Shown here: positions 54,210 through 62,238 of the stretch, piece after piece
Layout of the letters: every line of letters begins with the position of its first letter
Numbering within the stretch: the stretch's first letter is position 1
Assembly (NCBI GenBank): GCA_934437985.1
Contig: CAKSBI010000005.1
Coordinates: 20,854-84,853 of the forward strand
Length of the DNA stretch: 64,000 nucleotides
Direction of reading: 5' to 3'
DNA from: an uncultured Lachnospiraceae bacterium
GTDB taxonomy: Bacteria > Bacillota > Clostridia > Lachnospirales > Lachnospiraceae
Notes under the pieces: generated by a model
The model's input: only the letters and a program-made list of their open reading frames with translations
Databases searched by the model: none
Told to the model about the DNA's origin: nothing
Position numbers and translations under genes: made by a program

Positions 54210-54297
54210 AGCTAACCATCCATATGTGTATTATTAAAATTATTATAACACTTATTATGGCTATAACACAAGAGGCTGCGACAGATGTCTTCACCAT
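54202..54297 (-). CDS. 31-residue single-helix membrane peptide coupled to the solenoid gene
   Basis: Tiny frame starting at ATG 54297 with AGGA 5 nt before it. After MVKTSVAASC comes a hydrophobic helix (VIAIISVIIILIIHIWM) and a short polar end. Its stop overlaps the ATG of the 1188-residue gene (ATGAATGA), indicating translational coupling. It starts about 40 nt after the purA terminator. It may be a real membrane subunit or only a leader peptide; the frame is open further upstream, but that part is the terminator hairpin. Confidence 0.5.
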   Translation of the reverse strand: MVKTSVAASCVIAIISVIIILIIHIWMVSYE

Positions 54298-54336
54298 GTA
54301 TTCCTGTCCCCTAACCATCCGGTACTTAATTGCCAC

Positions 54337-54366
54337 AAAAAACAGCTGCCAATAATCCGGCAGCTG
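54337..54366 (-). terminator. terminator of purA
   Basis: Minus strand CAGCTGCC (54366-54359), 8-nt loop, GGCAGCTG (54350-54343), then six T (54342-54337). Perfect stem with T-run. Confidence 0.88.
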
Positions 54367-54446
54367 CTTTTCATATATACTATTCTGTGAAACCTGCACC
54401 GATATACGAATACCCGGCAGAATTCATGCAAAATATTTACAGTATA

Positions 54447-55724
54447 TTATCTGTATATAATATCCTCACGCTTAGGGCCATTTGATACCATTGAGATTCT
54501 TACTCCAAGCTCTTTCTCAATGAACTCGATGTACTTTCTGCATTTCTCCGGAAGCTCTTCGTACTTCTTAATGCCTCTGATATCTGTCTTCCAGCCCGGA
54601 AGTACCTCATATACAGGCTTAGCCTTTGCAAGCCTTGTTGTTGTTGGGAAGTCCTTAGTAACCTTGCCGTCTATCTCATATCCCACACATATAGGAAGCT
54701 CATCAAGATAACCAAGAACGTCAAGTACAGTAAGGGCTACGTCTGTTGTCCCCTGGATACGGCATCCGTATCTGCTGGCAACTGCATCAAACCATCCCAT
54801 ACGTCTTGGGCGTCCGGTTGTTGCACCAAATTCTCCACCGTCTCCACCACGTCTTCTAAGCTCATCCGCTTCCTCACCGAATATCTCGCTGACAAATTCT
54901 CCGGCTCCAACTGCACTTGAATATGCCTTTACGACAGTAACTATCCTGTTAATCTCGTAAGGTGGTATGCCGGCTCCGATAGCACCATAAGCAGCAAGTG
55001 TACTTGATGATGTAACCATAGGATATATTCCATGATCAGGATCCTTAAGCGAACCAAGCTGACCCTCAAGTAGAATTCTCTTACCATCCTTCAGCGCGTC
55101 ATGAAGAAATACCGATACATCACATACATATGGACTGACCATATCACGGTACTCATGGAGTGTATTGAGGATATCCCCTTCATCAAGCAGAGGCTTATGG
55201 TAAAGATTCTCAAGCAATACATTCTTTACATCACATACCTGCCTGATCTTCGCCTTAAGTGTCTCATCATCTGCAAAAAGCTCTGATACCTGAAAACCAA
55301 TCTTAGCGTATTTATCTGAATAAAATGGAGCAATTCCCGACTTGGTAGAGCCATATGACCTTCCGGCAAGCCTCTCTTCCTCATACTGGTCAAAAAGCTT
55401 GTGATATGGCATTACAATCTGCGCCCTGTCTGACACAAGGATCTTAGGCATCGGAACACCCCTGTCCACAATTCCTTTGATCTCATTGAACAGATCAGGT
55501 ATATTGAGGGCAACTCCGTTACCGATAATACTTGTTGTATGACTGTAAAATACACCAGAAGGAAGAATATGCAATGCAAACTTACCATAATCGTTAACAA
55601 TAGTATGTCCTGCATTACTTCCGCCCTGGAAACGTACTATAATATCAGAATCCTTGCCAAGCATGTCAGTAATCTTACCTTTACCTTCATCACCCCAGTT
55701 AGCGCCTACAACTGCTGTTACCAT
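54447..55724 (-). CDS. purA: adenylosuccinate synthetase
   Basis: GTP-dependent joining of IMP and aspartate to adenylosuccinate, first step from IMP to AMP. 425 residues. N-terminal WGDEGKGK (10-17) with the catalytic Asp, GGSNAGHT, GQLGSLKDPDHGIYPMVTSS (the family has LLEGAQG with a conserved Gln; here LLEGQLG), GATTGRPRRMGWFD and the Arg-rich C-terminus. Start ATG 55724 after GGAGG, fourteen codons inside the open frame. Follows purB by 113 nt; with purC and purB it forms a purine block. Confidence 0.95.
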   Translation of the reverse strand: MVTAVVGANWGDEGKGKITDMLGKDSDIIVRFQGGSNAGHTIVNDYGKFALHILPSGVFYSHTTSIIGNGVALNIPDLFNEIKGIVDRGVPMPKILVSDRAQIVMPYHKLFDQYEEERLAGRSYGSTKSGIAPFYSDKYAKIGFQVSELFADDETLKAKIRQVCDVKNVLLENLYHKPLLDEGDILNTLHEYRDMVSPYVCDVSVFLHDALKDGKRILLEGQLGSLKDPDHGIYPMVTSSSTLAAYGAIGAGIPPYEINRIVTVVKAYSSAVGAGEFVSEIFGEEADELRRRGGDGGEFGATTGRPRRMGWFDAVASRYGCRIQGTTDVALTVLDVLGYLDELPICVGYEIDGKVTKDFPTTTRLAKAKPVYEVLPGWKTDIRGIKKYEELPEKCRKYIEFIEKELGVRISMVSNGPKREDIIYR

Positions 55725-55837
55725 ACCAATTCCTCCATCTCTTATCTCAAATTTGTTCTGTGACAACTCACGAGCTAATATTATACTACATGAACAGCCT
55801 GCAAAGCAAGTACATTTACATTACTTTGCAGCTGTGA

Positions 55838-57292
55838 TCAGACGTTGATCTCTGCCTGCATGCCAAGCAGGTCTTTATTAGCATCAAGTATCGGTCTGAC
55901 ACAGTCATTGATAAACTCAACCACCTGGTAAGGTGCACGGCCCACATACTTAGATGGTTCCATTGCAGCCTTTAACTCTTCAAGTGTTACAGGGAACTTA
56001 TCATCTTCGGCAATAAGCTCAAGAAGGTTATTGTCAAGACCCTTCTCCTTAACGTTAATGCCTGCCTGCATCGACAATGTACGGATCTCCTCATGGAGCT
56101 CCTGCCTGTCCCCTCCTGCCTTAACGGCATCCATCATAATATTCTCTGTTGCCATAAACGGAAGCTCAGCCATAAGATGTCTGGTAATAACCTTCTCATG
56201 TACTACAAGTCCGTCAACAACATTCATACACAGGTCAAGCACACCATCCGTGGCAAGAAATGCCTCTGCAACACTGATTCTCTTATTGGCAGAATCGTCA
56301 AGCGTTCTCTCAAACCACTGTGTAGCTGATGTAATAGCAGGATTAAGTGCATCTATCATTACATATCTTGAAAGTGAAGCAATTCTTTCACTTCTCATAG
56401 GATTACGCTTATAAGCCATCGCTGAGGAACCAATCTGGTTCTTCTCAAATGGTTCCTCAACCTCCTTAAGGTGCTGGAGAAGTCTGATATCATTAGACAT
56501 CTTATGCGCACTTGCAGCGATTCCTGCAAGGACATTGCATACCCTTGTATCAACCTTTCTTGAATATGTCTGGCCTGATACAGGATAGCATCCGTCAAAT
56601 CCCATCTTCTGTGCGATAAGCTTATCAAGCTCCTTAACCTTATCCTGGTCACCGCCGAAGAGCTCCATAAAGCTTGCCTGTGTTCCCGTAGTTCCTTTTG
56701 AACCAAGAAGCTTAAGTGAATCTGCTACATAATCAAGATCCTCTATATCCATAAGGAACTCCTGCATCCAGAGCGTTACCCTCTTACCCACTGTTGTCGG
56801 CTGTGCCGGCTGAAAATGTGTAAATGCAAGTGTAGGAAGCTCCCTGTATTCCATTGCGAAAGCAGAAAGCTTGTCTATAACATTAACAAGCTTACGCTTA
56901 ATAATATCAAGTGCCTTTTTCATAACAATTATATCTGTATTGTCACCTACATAACATGATGTAGCCCCAAGATGAATAATTCCCTTTGCATTAGGGCACT
57001 GAAGCCCATATGCATATACATGTGACATAACGTCATGCCTTACAAGCTTCTCTCTTGCTTTTGCATCTTCATAATTAATATCTTCAGCATGAGCCTTAAG
57101 CTCTTCAATCTGCTCAGTCTTAACCGCAAGTGTTCCATCCTCGCCAAGAAGACCAAGCTCATTTTCTGCCTCAGCAAGCGCAATCCACAGCTTTCTCCAT
57201 GTCCTGAACTTAGTATCAGGTGAGAATACCGACTGCATCTCCTTGCTGGCATATCTTTCTGAAAGCGGGCTTGTATAGAATTCTGTTCCCAT
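55838..57292 (-). CDS. purB: adenylosuccinate lyase
   Basis: Acts twice in purine synthesis: SAICAR to AICAR and adenylosuccinate to AMP. 484 residues of the fumarase/aspartase superfamily. Motifs: HDVMSHVYAYG and IHLGATSCYVGDNTD (His regions), THFQPAQPTTVGKR, and the signature loop GSSAMAYKRNPMRSERI (about 294-310) holding the catalytic Ser. Start ATG 57292 after GGAGGATTATA. 55 nt after purC. Confidence 0.96.
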   Translation of the reverse strand: MGTEFYTSPLSERYASKEMQSVFSPDTKFRTWRKLWIALAEAENELGLLGEDGTLAVKTEQIEELKAHAEDINYEDAKAREKLVRHDVMSHVYAYGLQCPNAKGIIHLGATSCYVGDNTDIIVMKKALDIIKRKLVNVIDKLSAFAMEYRELPTLAFTHFQPAQPTTVGKRVTLWMQEFLMDIEDLDYVADSLKLLGSKGTTGTQASFMELFGGDQDKVKELDKLIAQKMGFDGCYPVSGQTYSRKVDTRVCNVLAGIAASAHKMSNDIRLLQHLKEVEEPFEKNQIGSSAMAYKRNPMRSERIASLSRYVMIDALNPAITSATQWFERTLDDSANKRISVAEAFLATDGVLDLCMNVVDGLVVHEKVITRHLMAELPFMATENIMMDAVKAGGDRQELHEEIRTLSMQAGINVKEKGLDNNLLELIAEDDKFPVTLEELKAAMEPSKYVGRAPYQVVEFINDCVRPILDANKDLLGMQAEINV

Positions 57293-57347
57293 TATAATCC
57301 TCCGTATATCTGTGTATATTCGCAACAGCTGTGGCCAACAGCCTTAA

Positions 57348-58058
57348 TTAATCAAATAAGCCAATTCTCTTAGATACTTCTTTATAAGCATCTTCAACGC
57401 CACCCATATCACGGCGGAAACGGTCCTTATCAAGCTTTTCTCTTGTGTTGATGTCCCAGAAACGGCATGTATCAGGTGAAATCTCATCTGCAAGGATTAT
57501 CTGTCCCTTATATCTTCCGAATTCTACCTTGAAATCAATAAGTTCAATTCCACACTCCTTGAAGAATTCACGCATGAAATCATTGATCTTGAATACATAC
57601 TCAGTAATCTTATCAATCTCTTCACGGGTTGCAACCCCAAGCGCAATTGCAAAATAATCGTTAATAAGCGGATCTCCCAGCGCATCATCCTTATAGCTGA
57701 ATTCAAGTGTCGGAGCCTTGAGCGGGGTTCCCTCTTCAATTCCAAGTCTCTTTGAAAAGCTTCCTGCAGCAACATTTCTTACAATTACCTCAAGGGCAAC
57801 TATCTCAACCCTCTTAACAGCTGTCTCCCTGTCACTAAGCTCCTCAATGTAATGTGTAGGAATGCCTGCCTCCTCCAGCTTCTTGAACATATAGTTAGTC
57901 ATACGGTTATTAATAACGCCCTTACCAACAATAGTGCCCTTCTTCTCGCCGTTAAATGCTGTTGCATCATCCTTGTAATCAACGATAAGCACATCCCGAT
58001 CCTCTGTCTCCCATACCTTTTTTGCTTTTCCTTCATAAAGAAGCTTAGTTTTTTCCAT
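57348..58058 (-). CDS. purC: phosphoribosylaminoimidazole-succinocarboxamide synthase (SAICAR synthetase)
   Basis: ATP-dependent ligation of CAIR and aspartate to SAICAR. 236 residues. Family motifs: [13 protein letters not shown] (5-17), [38 protein letters not shown] core (around 85-110), [19 protein letters not shown], and the C-terminal [13 protein letters not shown]. Start ATG 58058 after AAAGGATAA, 24 codons inside the open frame. Its product is the substrate of purB, the next gene. Confidence 0.96.
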   Translation of the reverse strand: MEKTKLLYEGKAKKVWETEDRDVLIVDYKDDATAFNGEKKGTIVGKGVINNRMTNYMFKKLEEAGIPTHYIEELSDRETAVKRVEIVALEVIVRNVAAGSFSKRLGIEEGTPLKAPTLEFSYKDDALGDPLINDYFAIALGVATREEIDKITEYVFKINDFMREFFKECGIELIDFKVEFGRYKGQIILADEISPDTCRFWDINTREKLDKDRFRRDMGGVEDAYKEVSKRIGLFD

Positions 58059-58125
58059 GATAATATTATCCTTTCTTCTTTGTAATATATTTAATATGTT
58101 TAACTTACCTGATACCTCAACTTTA

Positions 58126-58153
58126 ATCATAACAATGAATAGTGAGTTGTCAA
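58126..58153 (-). promoter_or_regulatory. predicted promoter of purC-purB-purA
   Basis: Minus strand TTGACA (58153-58148), 16-nt spacer, TATGAT (58131-58126). The leader to purC is about 60 nt; I see no purine riboswitch in it. Confidence 0.65.
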
Positions 58154-58266
58154 GTATTTTTAAAAAAATGGCCTTATATTAAAAATTTTTTTATTATGCT
58201 GTAACTATGACATGCTGCACCTCATATGATGATTGTGTAAAGACATTATTCCAGGAGGAATTATAA

Positions 58267-58482
58267 ATGAGTGATTTAGCAGCAACAAACTGTGGTGGTG
58301 GATGTTCATGTGGAGACAGCAATAACAGTTGTATCTGGATTATACTTCTGCTCCTCTGCTGTGGCGGATGCGGTGGTAATGGATTCTGTTTTAATGATGG
58401 CGGATGCGGTGGTAATTCAGGATGCAGCAATATTATCTGGATCATTATCCTTCTCTCATGCTGCTGCGGCTGTAACTTCTAA
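58267..58482 (+). CDS. Cys/Gly-rich small protein (chorion class high-cysteine type)
   Basis: 71 residues with about 15 cysteines. Two hydrophobic cores (SCIWIILLLLCC and NIIWIIILLSCCCGCNF) each follow a Gly/Cys/Asn-rich stretch (CGGGCSCGDSNNS; GFCFNDGGCGGNSGC), so it is an internal near-repeat. Proteins of this look are common in Clostridia and are annotated by likeness to chorion high-cysteine protein; function unknown, possibly a spore or envelope component. RBS AGGAGGA. Monocistronic, convergent with the Tyr/Asn-rich gene. Confidence 0.85.
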   Translation: MSDLAATNCGGGCSCGDSNNSCIWIILLLLCCGGCGGNGFCFNDGGCGGNSGCSNIIWIIILLSCCCGCNF

Positions 58483-58502
58483 TCAGCTCCACCCACAGGT
58501 GC

Positions 58503-58529
58503 GCCATACATATGTGCAGTATGTATGGC
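58503..58529 (+). other. hairpin after the Cys-rich gene
   Basis: GCCATACATA (58503-58512) pairs with TATGTATGGC (58520-58529), 10 bp and 7-nt loop, just before the terminator. May stabilise the mRNA end. Confidence 0.6.
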
Positions 58530-58534
58530 TATGC

Positions 58535-58573
58535 AAAACCGGAGTCAGGTGTTTCCACCTGCTCCGGTTTTTT
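58535..58573. terminator. bidirectional terminator between the two small-protein genes
   Basis: ACCGGAG-T-CAGGTG (58538-58551) pairs with CACCTG-CTCCGGT (58556-58568), 4-nt loop, six T after it and four A before it. Confidence 0.9.
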
Positions 58574-58615
58574 CAGCAGTCCATCATGTCCGCATGAACT
58601 GATATTTTAATCATC

Positions 58616-58816
58616 TCAGTTGTCCTTCTTATGAAGACATTCGTAACAGTCCATGTCTATCTCATATATAGTGCTTTCATCAATTACAACTTTACTTCTG
58701 CCATTATTTCCATTTATACCATTATTTCCATAATTTATGCTTTTGTTTTCTTTTTGTGAATATCTGTAATGTCTGTCAACCTCACCCTGTCTGTTATATC
58801 CACGGTAATTCCTCAT
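58616..58816 (-). CDS. small Tyr/Asn-rich hydrophilic protein
   Basis: 66 residues starting at ATG 58816, which follows GGGAGGGG by 8 nt. N-terminal part basic and tyrosine-rich (MRNYRGYNRQGEVDRHYRY), middle Asn/Gly repeats (INYGNNGINGNNG), and the C-terminus SKVVIDESTIYEIDMDCYEC with a CYEC motif. No signal peptide or membrane helix. Composition recalls spore-coat-type proteins; that is only an impression. The open frame extends further upstream, but only this start has a ribosome site. Closed by the shared terminator. Confidence 0.65.
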   Translation of the reverse strand: MRNYRGYNRQGEVDRHYRYSQKENKSINYGNNGINGNNGRSKVVIDESTIYEIDMDCYECLHKKDN

Positions 58817-58992
58817 AATACCAACCCCTCCCGGCAGGTAATTAAGACTTACTATAATATATGTACAACCAGGACAGTTTGTCACAGCCAAATATTCCAC
58901 ACCCGGGGTATCGAACCCGCATACAGCTGCCGGGTACAGGCAGGTCTGCATTTTTACTGTCCTCTGCCTTCATGGGGAACAAAAGCGGCAGA

Positions 58993-60093
58993 TTATCTTC
59001 GATAATACCTCTTAACGCCATCCATTGCAGCCGACATTCCTTTAAGAAGCATGTCCGCAATTGTTACTGAAGCCATTGCCTCAACTACAACTACTGCCCT
59101 CGGAACAATTACAGGGTCATGGCGTCCCTTAATCTCTATATCAATATTATCACCTGATCTGTTAACAGTACGCTGGGTGCATGCAATTGAAGGGGTAGGC
59201 TTAAATGCAGCCCTGAACACCAGTTCGCTGCCATCACTTATTCCCCCAAGCACTCCGCCCGAATGATTAGTAAGCTTATGTATTCTTCCATCCTTATATT
59301 CAAATCCGTCATTATCAGTCGAACCCGAAAGCATCGCAGCTGCAAATCCGTCACCTATCTCAACACCTTTAACTGCGCCAATCGACATAACAGCCTTGGC
59401 AATATTGGCATCAAGCTTATCGAATACGGGATCTCCAATTCCTGCCGGAAGCCCACGGACTATACATTCTACAACACCGCCGGCAGAATCCTTTTTTTTC
59501 ATCTGTTCCTCAAGATATGCCGCTGCCTCTCCGGATGCCGTCATATCCGGCATATACACCGGGCTCGTAAGGATATCAGCCTCGTTGCTGCGGCTGTAAT
59601 CAATCTCAACCGGCCCGATACTTTTTGTATAAGCAGTTACGGTTATCCCAAGCTCACGGAGCATAAGCCTTGCTATAGAGCCTGCTGCAACACGGCCAAG
59701 CGTCTCACGTCCGGATGAACGTCCTCCACCCCTGTAATCCCTGAAACCATATTTTGCATCAAATGTATAGTCAGCATGCCCCGGTCTGTAATAGGATGCT
59801 ATCTCAGAATAATCCCCCGACCTCTGATTCTCATTATACACAACCATTGATATCGGTGTTCCTGTTGTCCTGCCCTCAAATACTCCCGATAAGATATGAA
59901 CCTTATCTGCTTCTTTTCTCGGTGTAGAGAACCTGATCCCTCCCGGTCTTCTCCTGTCCATGTATTCCTGTATGCTGTCTTCATCAACTGCAATCCCTGC
60001 CGGACAGCCGTCAACAACAACACCAAGACCGGTTCCATGCGATTCTCCCCAGGTTGTTATCCTGAATATCTCTCCATATGTAGATCCTGCCAT
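58993..60093 (-). CDS. aroC: chorismate synthase
   Basis: FMN-dependent 1,4-elimination of phosphate from EPSP to chorismate, last step of the shikimate route. 366 residues. Signatures: TWGESHG (14-20), RRRPGGIRFSTPRKE, GRSSGRETLGRVAAG (about 122-137), a central SHSGG-type loop present as THSGG-like NHSGGVLGGISDG, and the C-terminal KGRHDPVIVPRAVVVVEAM. RBS GGAGGTG. It lies downstream of trpS on the same strand, separated by 297 nt holding degraded gene fragments. Confidence 0.96.
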   Translation of the reverse strand: MAGSTYGEIFRITTWGESHGTGLGVVVDGCPAGIAVDEDSIQEYMDRRRPGGIRFSTPRKEADKVHILSGVFEGRTTGTPISMVVYNENQRSGDYSEIASYYRPGHADYTFDAKYGFRDYRGGGRSSGRETLGRVAAGSIARLMLRELGITVTAYTKSIGPVEIDYSRSNEADILTSPVYMPDMTASGEAAAYLEEQMKKKDSAGGVVECIVRGLPAGIGDPVFDKLDANIAKAVMSIGAVKGVEIGDGFAAAMLSGSTDNDGFEYKDGRIHKLTNHSGGVLGGISDGSELVFRAAFKPTPSIACTQRTVNRSGDNIDIEIKGRHDPVIVPRAVVVVEAMASVTIADMLLKGMSAAMDGVKRYYRR

Positions 60094-60110
60094 AAGGCAC
60101 CTCCAAAGAA

Positions 60111-60233
60111 TTAATGATTATTTTCTGAACACACTTTTTCAATAATAGAAACTATCTGCTCTGCCTCGAATGGTTTCTGGATAAAATCAACTGCCCCAAG
60201 CTTAATTGCATCAAACATCTTATATATCAGTCA
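60111..60233 (-). pseudogene. C-terminal remnant of a response-regulator receiver domain
   Basis: About 40 codons ending in TAA at 60113-60111. It reads KMFDAIKLGAVDFIQKPF and then EAEQIVSIIEKV, which is the alpha4-beta5-alpha5 end of a CheY-like receiver, including the conserved Lys-Pro. The rest of the domain with the phosphorylated Asp is absent and an in-frame TGA stands just upstream. Confidence 0.65.
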
Positions 60234-60366
60234 CGTCAGCAATACATTCACCATCTGAAACACCCTCAGGAGGAAGCATGTCCACATTAATACCATCCCC
60301 ACTGAGTTTTGTCGCATATAATCCAAAGGTATCCCCCAAAAAATTGATTAAACATCCGGTATCTCC
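60220..60366 (-). pseudogene. second gene fragment, perhaps CheX/CheC-like
   Basis: A 48-codon frame overlapping the receiver remnant in another frame: GDTGCLINFLGDTFGLYATK, LSGDGINVDMLPPEGVSDGE, ending ADVTDI. The GD-x-F-x-L and IDxxPP pattern resembles the C-terminal half of CheX-type phosphatases, which often neighbour receivers. It has no start codon in a sensible place. The family guess is weak. Confidence 0.35.
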
Positions 60367-60390
60367 CTACACGTCTTCATCTTAGAGCTT

Positions 60391-61398
60391 CTATCTTGTT
60401 ATCTCTGTAAATCCAACCTTCTTCTTAACCTTCCTCAAGGTCTTCTGCGAAGTATAAAAGGCTTTCTCATCATTTGCCTTAATTACACGGTCAAGATACT
60501 CCTTATCCTTCTTAAGCTCAGCAAATCTATCCTGAAGAGGTGTGAGCAGGTCGGCAACCGAATCACCGACTGCGCCCTTAAAGTCACCGTATCCCACACC
60601 TGCAAATTCCTTTTCAACATCTGCAACACTCTTACCTGTCGTTGCACAATATATATCGATAAGATTAGAGATTCCGGGCTTGTTCCCTACATCATACCGA
60701 ACCTCTGCATCAGAATCAGTCACAGCGCGCTTAAACTTCTTACGGATAACATTACCGTCATCCATAAGATATATGCTTGCATTAGGATTCTCATCCGACT
60801 TTGACATCTTCTTAGAAGGGTCCTGAAGACTCATAACCCTTGCCCCAATCTTACCGGTATATGCTTCAGGAATTGTGAATACATCACCGTATATTGAATT
60901 AAATCTCTGCGCTATGTCACGCGTTATCTCAAGATGCTGAAGCTGATCCCTGCCAACCGGTACTACATCTGCCTGATACAAAAGAATATCTGCAGCCATA
61001 AGCACAGGATAAGTATACAGACCTGCATTGATATTATCTGCATGTCTTGCCGCTTTGTCCTTAAACTGTGTCATTCTGTTAAGCTCACCCATATATGTGA
61101 AGCAGTTAAGTATCCAGCTCAGCTCCGCATGTGATGATACATGAGACTGGAAATATATGCAGTTCTTTTCAGGGTCAAGTCCTGCCGCAACGTACAGTGC
61201 GAACAGATCCCTGGCTCTCTGTCTGAACTCTGCCGGCTCCTGCCTTACTGTAATTGAATGAAGATCCATAACCCCGAAAAAGCACTCATATTCTTCATTG
61301 AGTGTAATCCAGTTACGCAGTGCCCCCAGATAATTACCAAGTGTAAGCTTACCTGTTGCCTGCATTCCGCTGTACAATGTCTTTTTTTCTTCTGCCAT
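60391..61398 (-). CDS. trpS: tryptophanyl-tRNA synthetase
   Basis: Charges tRNA-Trp. 335 residues, usual bacterial length. Class I motifs: HIGH-equivalent TLGNYLGAL (19-27) after SGMQATGKL, and KMSKS at 197-201 in DPSKKMSKSDENPNAS. Tryptophan pocket segment GRDQLQHLEITRDIA (149-163). RBS GAGGAGA. Only 54 nt separate it from the 90-residue gene upstream, so no T-box leader fits and it is co-transcribed with the two small genes before it. Confidence 0.96.
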   Translation of the reverse strand: MAEEKKTLYSGMQATGKLTLGNYLGALRNWITLNEEYECFFGVMDLHSITVRQEPAEFRQRARDLFALYVAAGLDPEKNCIYFQSHVSSHAELSWILNCFTYMGELNRMTQFKDKAARHADNINAGLYTYPVLMAADILLYQADVVPVGRDQLQHLEITRDIAQRFNSIYGDVFTIPEAYTGKIGARVMSLQDPSKKMSKSDENPNASIYLMDDGNVIRKKFKRAVTDSDAEVRYDVGNKPGISNLIDIYCATTGKSVADVEKEFAGVGYGDFKGAVGDSVADLLTPLQDRFAELKKDKEYLDRVIKANDEKAFYTSQKTLRKVKKKVGFTEITR

Positions 61399-61452
61399 TT
61401 TATTGTCTCCTCTTGTATTACTTTAATTATATTATCCATAATAAATACTATA

Positions 61453-61725
61453 TTATCTATTATTAATCATATTCTTAACAAGTTCAAGCCTTGCCCTTTC
61501 AGCAGAGGACATTCCTTTCATCAGCTCTTCAGTAAGAATCTCTGTCTCTTCCTTTGTGAATGTCTCTCCCGCCTGGTTCAGTCTGTTCATTGCGGCCATT
61601 ATAATTCCTGCGGAATCAGACAGCTTCCTTCCTTTTCCCTGTACTATGACATCCTCCATTACCTGACGCTTAACAGAACTCATATTACGCCATACAGGAT
61701 GATTCCTTACTGATTCCATACCCAT
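61453..61725 (-). CDS. small helical protein of unknown function
   Basis: 90 residues, predicted helical, no Cys and no membrane segment: VRNHPVWRNMSSVKRQVMED, GRKLSDSAGIIMAAMNRLNQ, FTKEETEILTEELMKGMSSA, and ERARLELVKNM at the end. Its ATG overlaps the stop of the 133-residue gene by one base (TAATG), with GGGGGTG as ribosome site. I do not recognise the family; coupling implies that the two small proteins work together. Confidence 0.75.
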   Translation of the reverse strand: MGMESVRNHPVWRNMSSVKRQVMEDVIVQGKGRKLSDSAGIIMAAMNRLNQAGETFTKEETEILTEELMKGMSSAERARLELVKNMINNR

Positions 61726-62126
61726 TATATCACCCCCTGATCCACGTTCATAACCGCTGACATCTGGTCAAAGGTCTTACGCTGCTCAGGAGTAAGCTGT
61801 GAGGCCAGAAACTCCATCATTCCACTGCTACTGCTGCTCTTATACCTTCTGTACATCTGATACATCCGCTGAACCCTGATAAAATTGAGAATCAGGTCTA
61901 CCGTCTCACGTTCAGCCGCATTACAATGCTCCCTGATGCTCTCCATCATTCCCTCAACATCTCCGACACTGTCCATATCGCAGGCCTGCAGATCAGCCTC
62001 GCTTTCATTGTCATTAATATATGCTGCCAGCTCCTCTGCCTGTATCACTATCTGCATTGGCTTACGAAGCCTTGGCTCCGTATATGGAATTGCTGCCCTT
62101 AGTATTTCAATCTGTCGACCCTGCAT
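61725..62126 (-). CDS. small helical protein, partner of the next gene
   Basis: 133 residues, no signal peptide or membrane helix. N-terminal RQIEILRAAIPYTEPRLRKP, then helices (IVIQAEELAAYINDNESEAD; MMESIREHCNAAERETVDLI; YRRYKSSSSSGMMEFLASQL) and LTPEQRKTFDQMSAVM. Unknown family. RBS GAAGAGG. First gene of the unit with the 90-residue protein and trpS. The close pairing suggests a two-subunit cytosolic complex. Confidence 0.75.
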   Translation of the reverse strand: MQGRQIEILRAAIPYTEPRLRKPMQIVIQAEELAAYINDNESEADLQACDMDSVGDVEGMMESIREHCNAAERETVDLILNFIRVQRMYQMYRRYKSSSSSGMMEFLASQLTPEQRKTFDQMSAVMNVDQGVI

Positions 62127-62142
62127 AATAGCCTCTTCTTTT

Positions 62143-62172
62143 ATTATATCATTTCAGTTCATTTTATGCCAG
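62143..62172 (-). promoter_or_regulatory. possible promoter of the small-protein/trpS unit
   Basis: Minus strand CTGGCA (62172-62167), 18-nt spacer, TATAAT (62148-62143). The -10 is perfect, the -35 four of six. Confidence 0.45.
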
Positions 62173-62238
62173 CCATAACAATGTTATTCCTGTCAGGGTT
62201 CCGTGTTTTCCTATACATGCAGCAAAATCAGCCGGAAG

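Noticed and set aside
54202..54399. 65-codon version of the small membrane frame
   Set aside because: Its first half is the purA terminator hairpin; only the inner ATG at 54297 has a ribosome site.
58059..58125. Purine riboswitch before purC
   Set aside because: Leader of about 60 nt is too short and AT-rich; no conserved loop motifs were seen.
61399..61452. T-box leader for trpS
   Set aside because: Only 54 nt lie between the upstream stop and the start; no specifier or antiterminator sequence fits.
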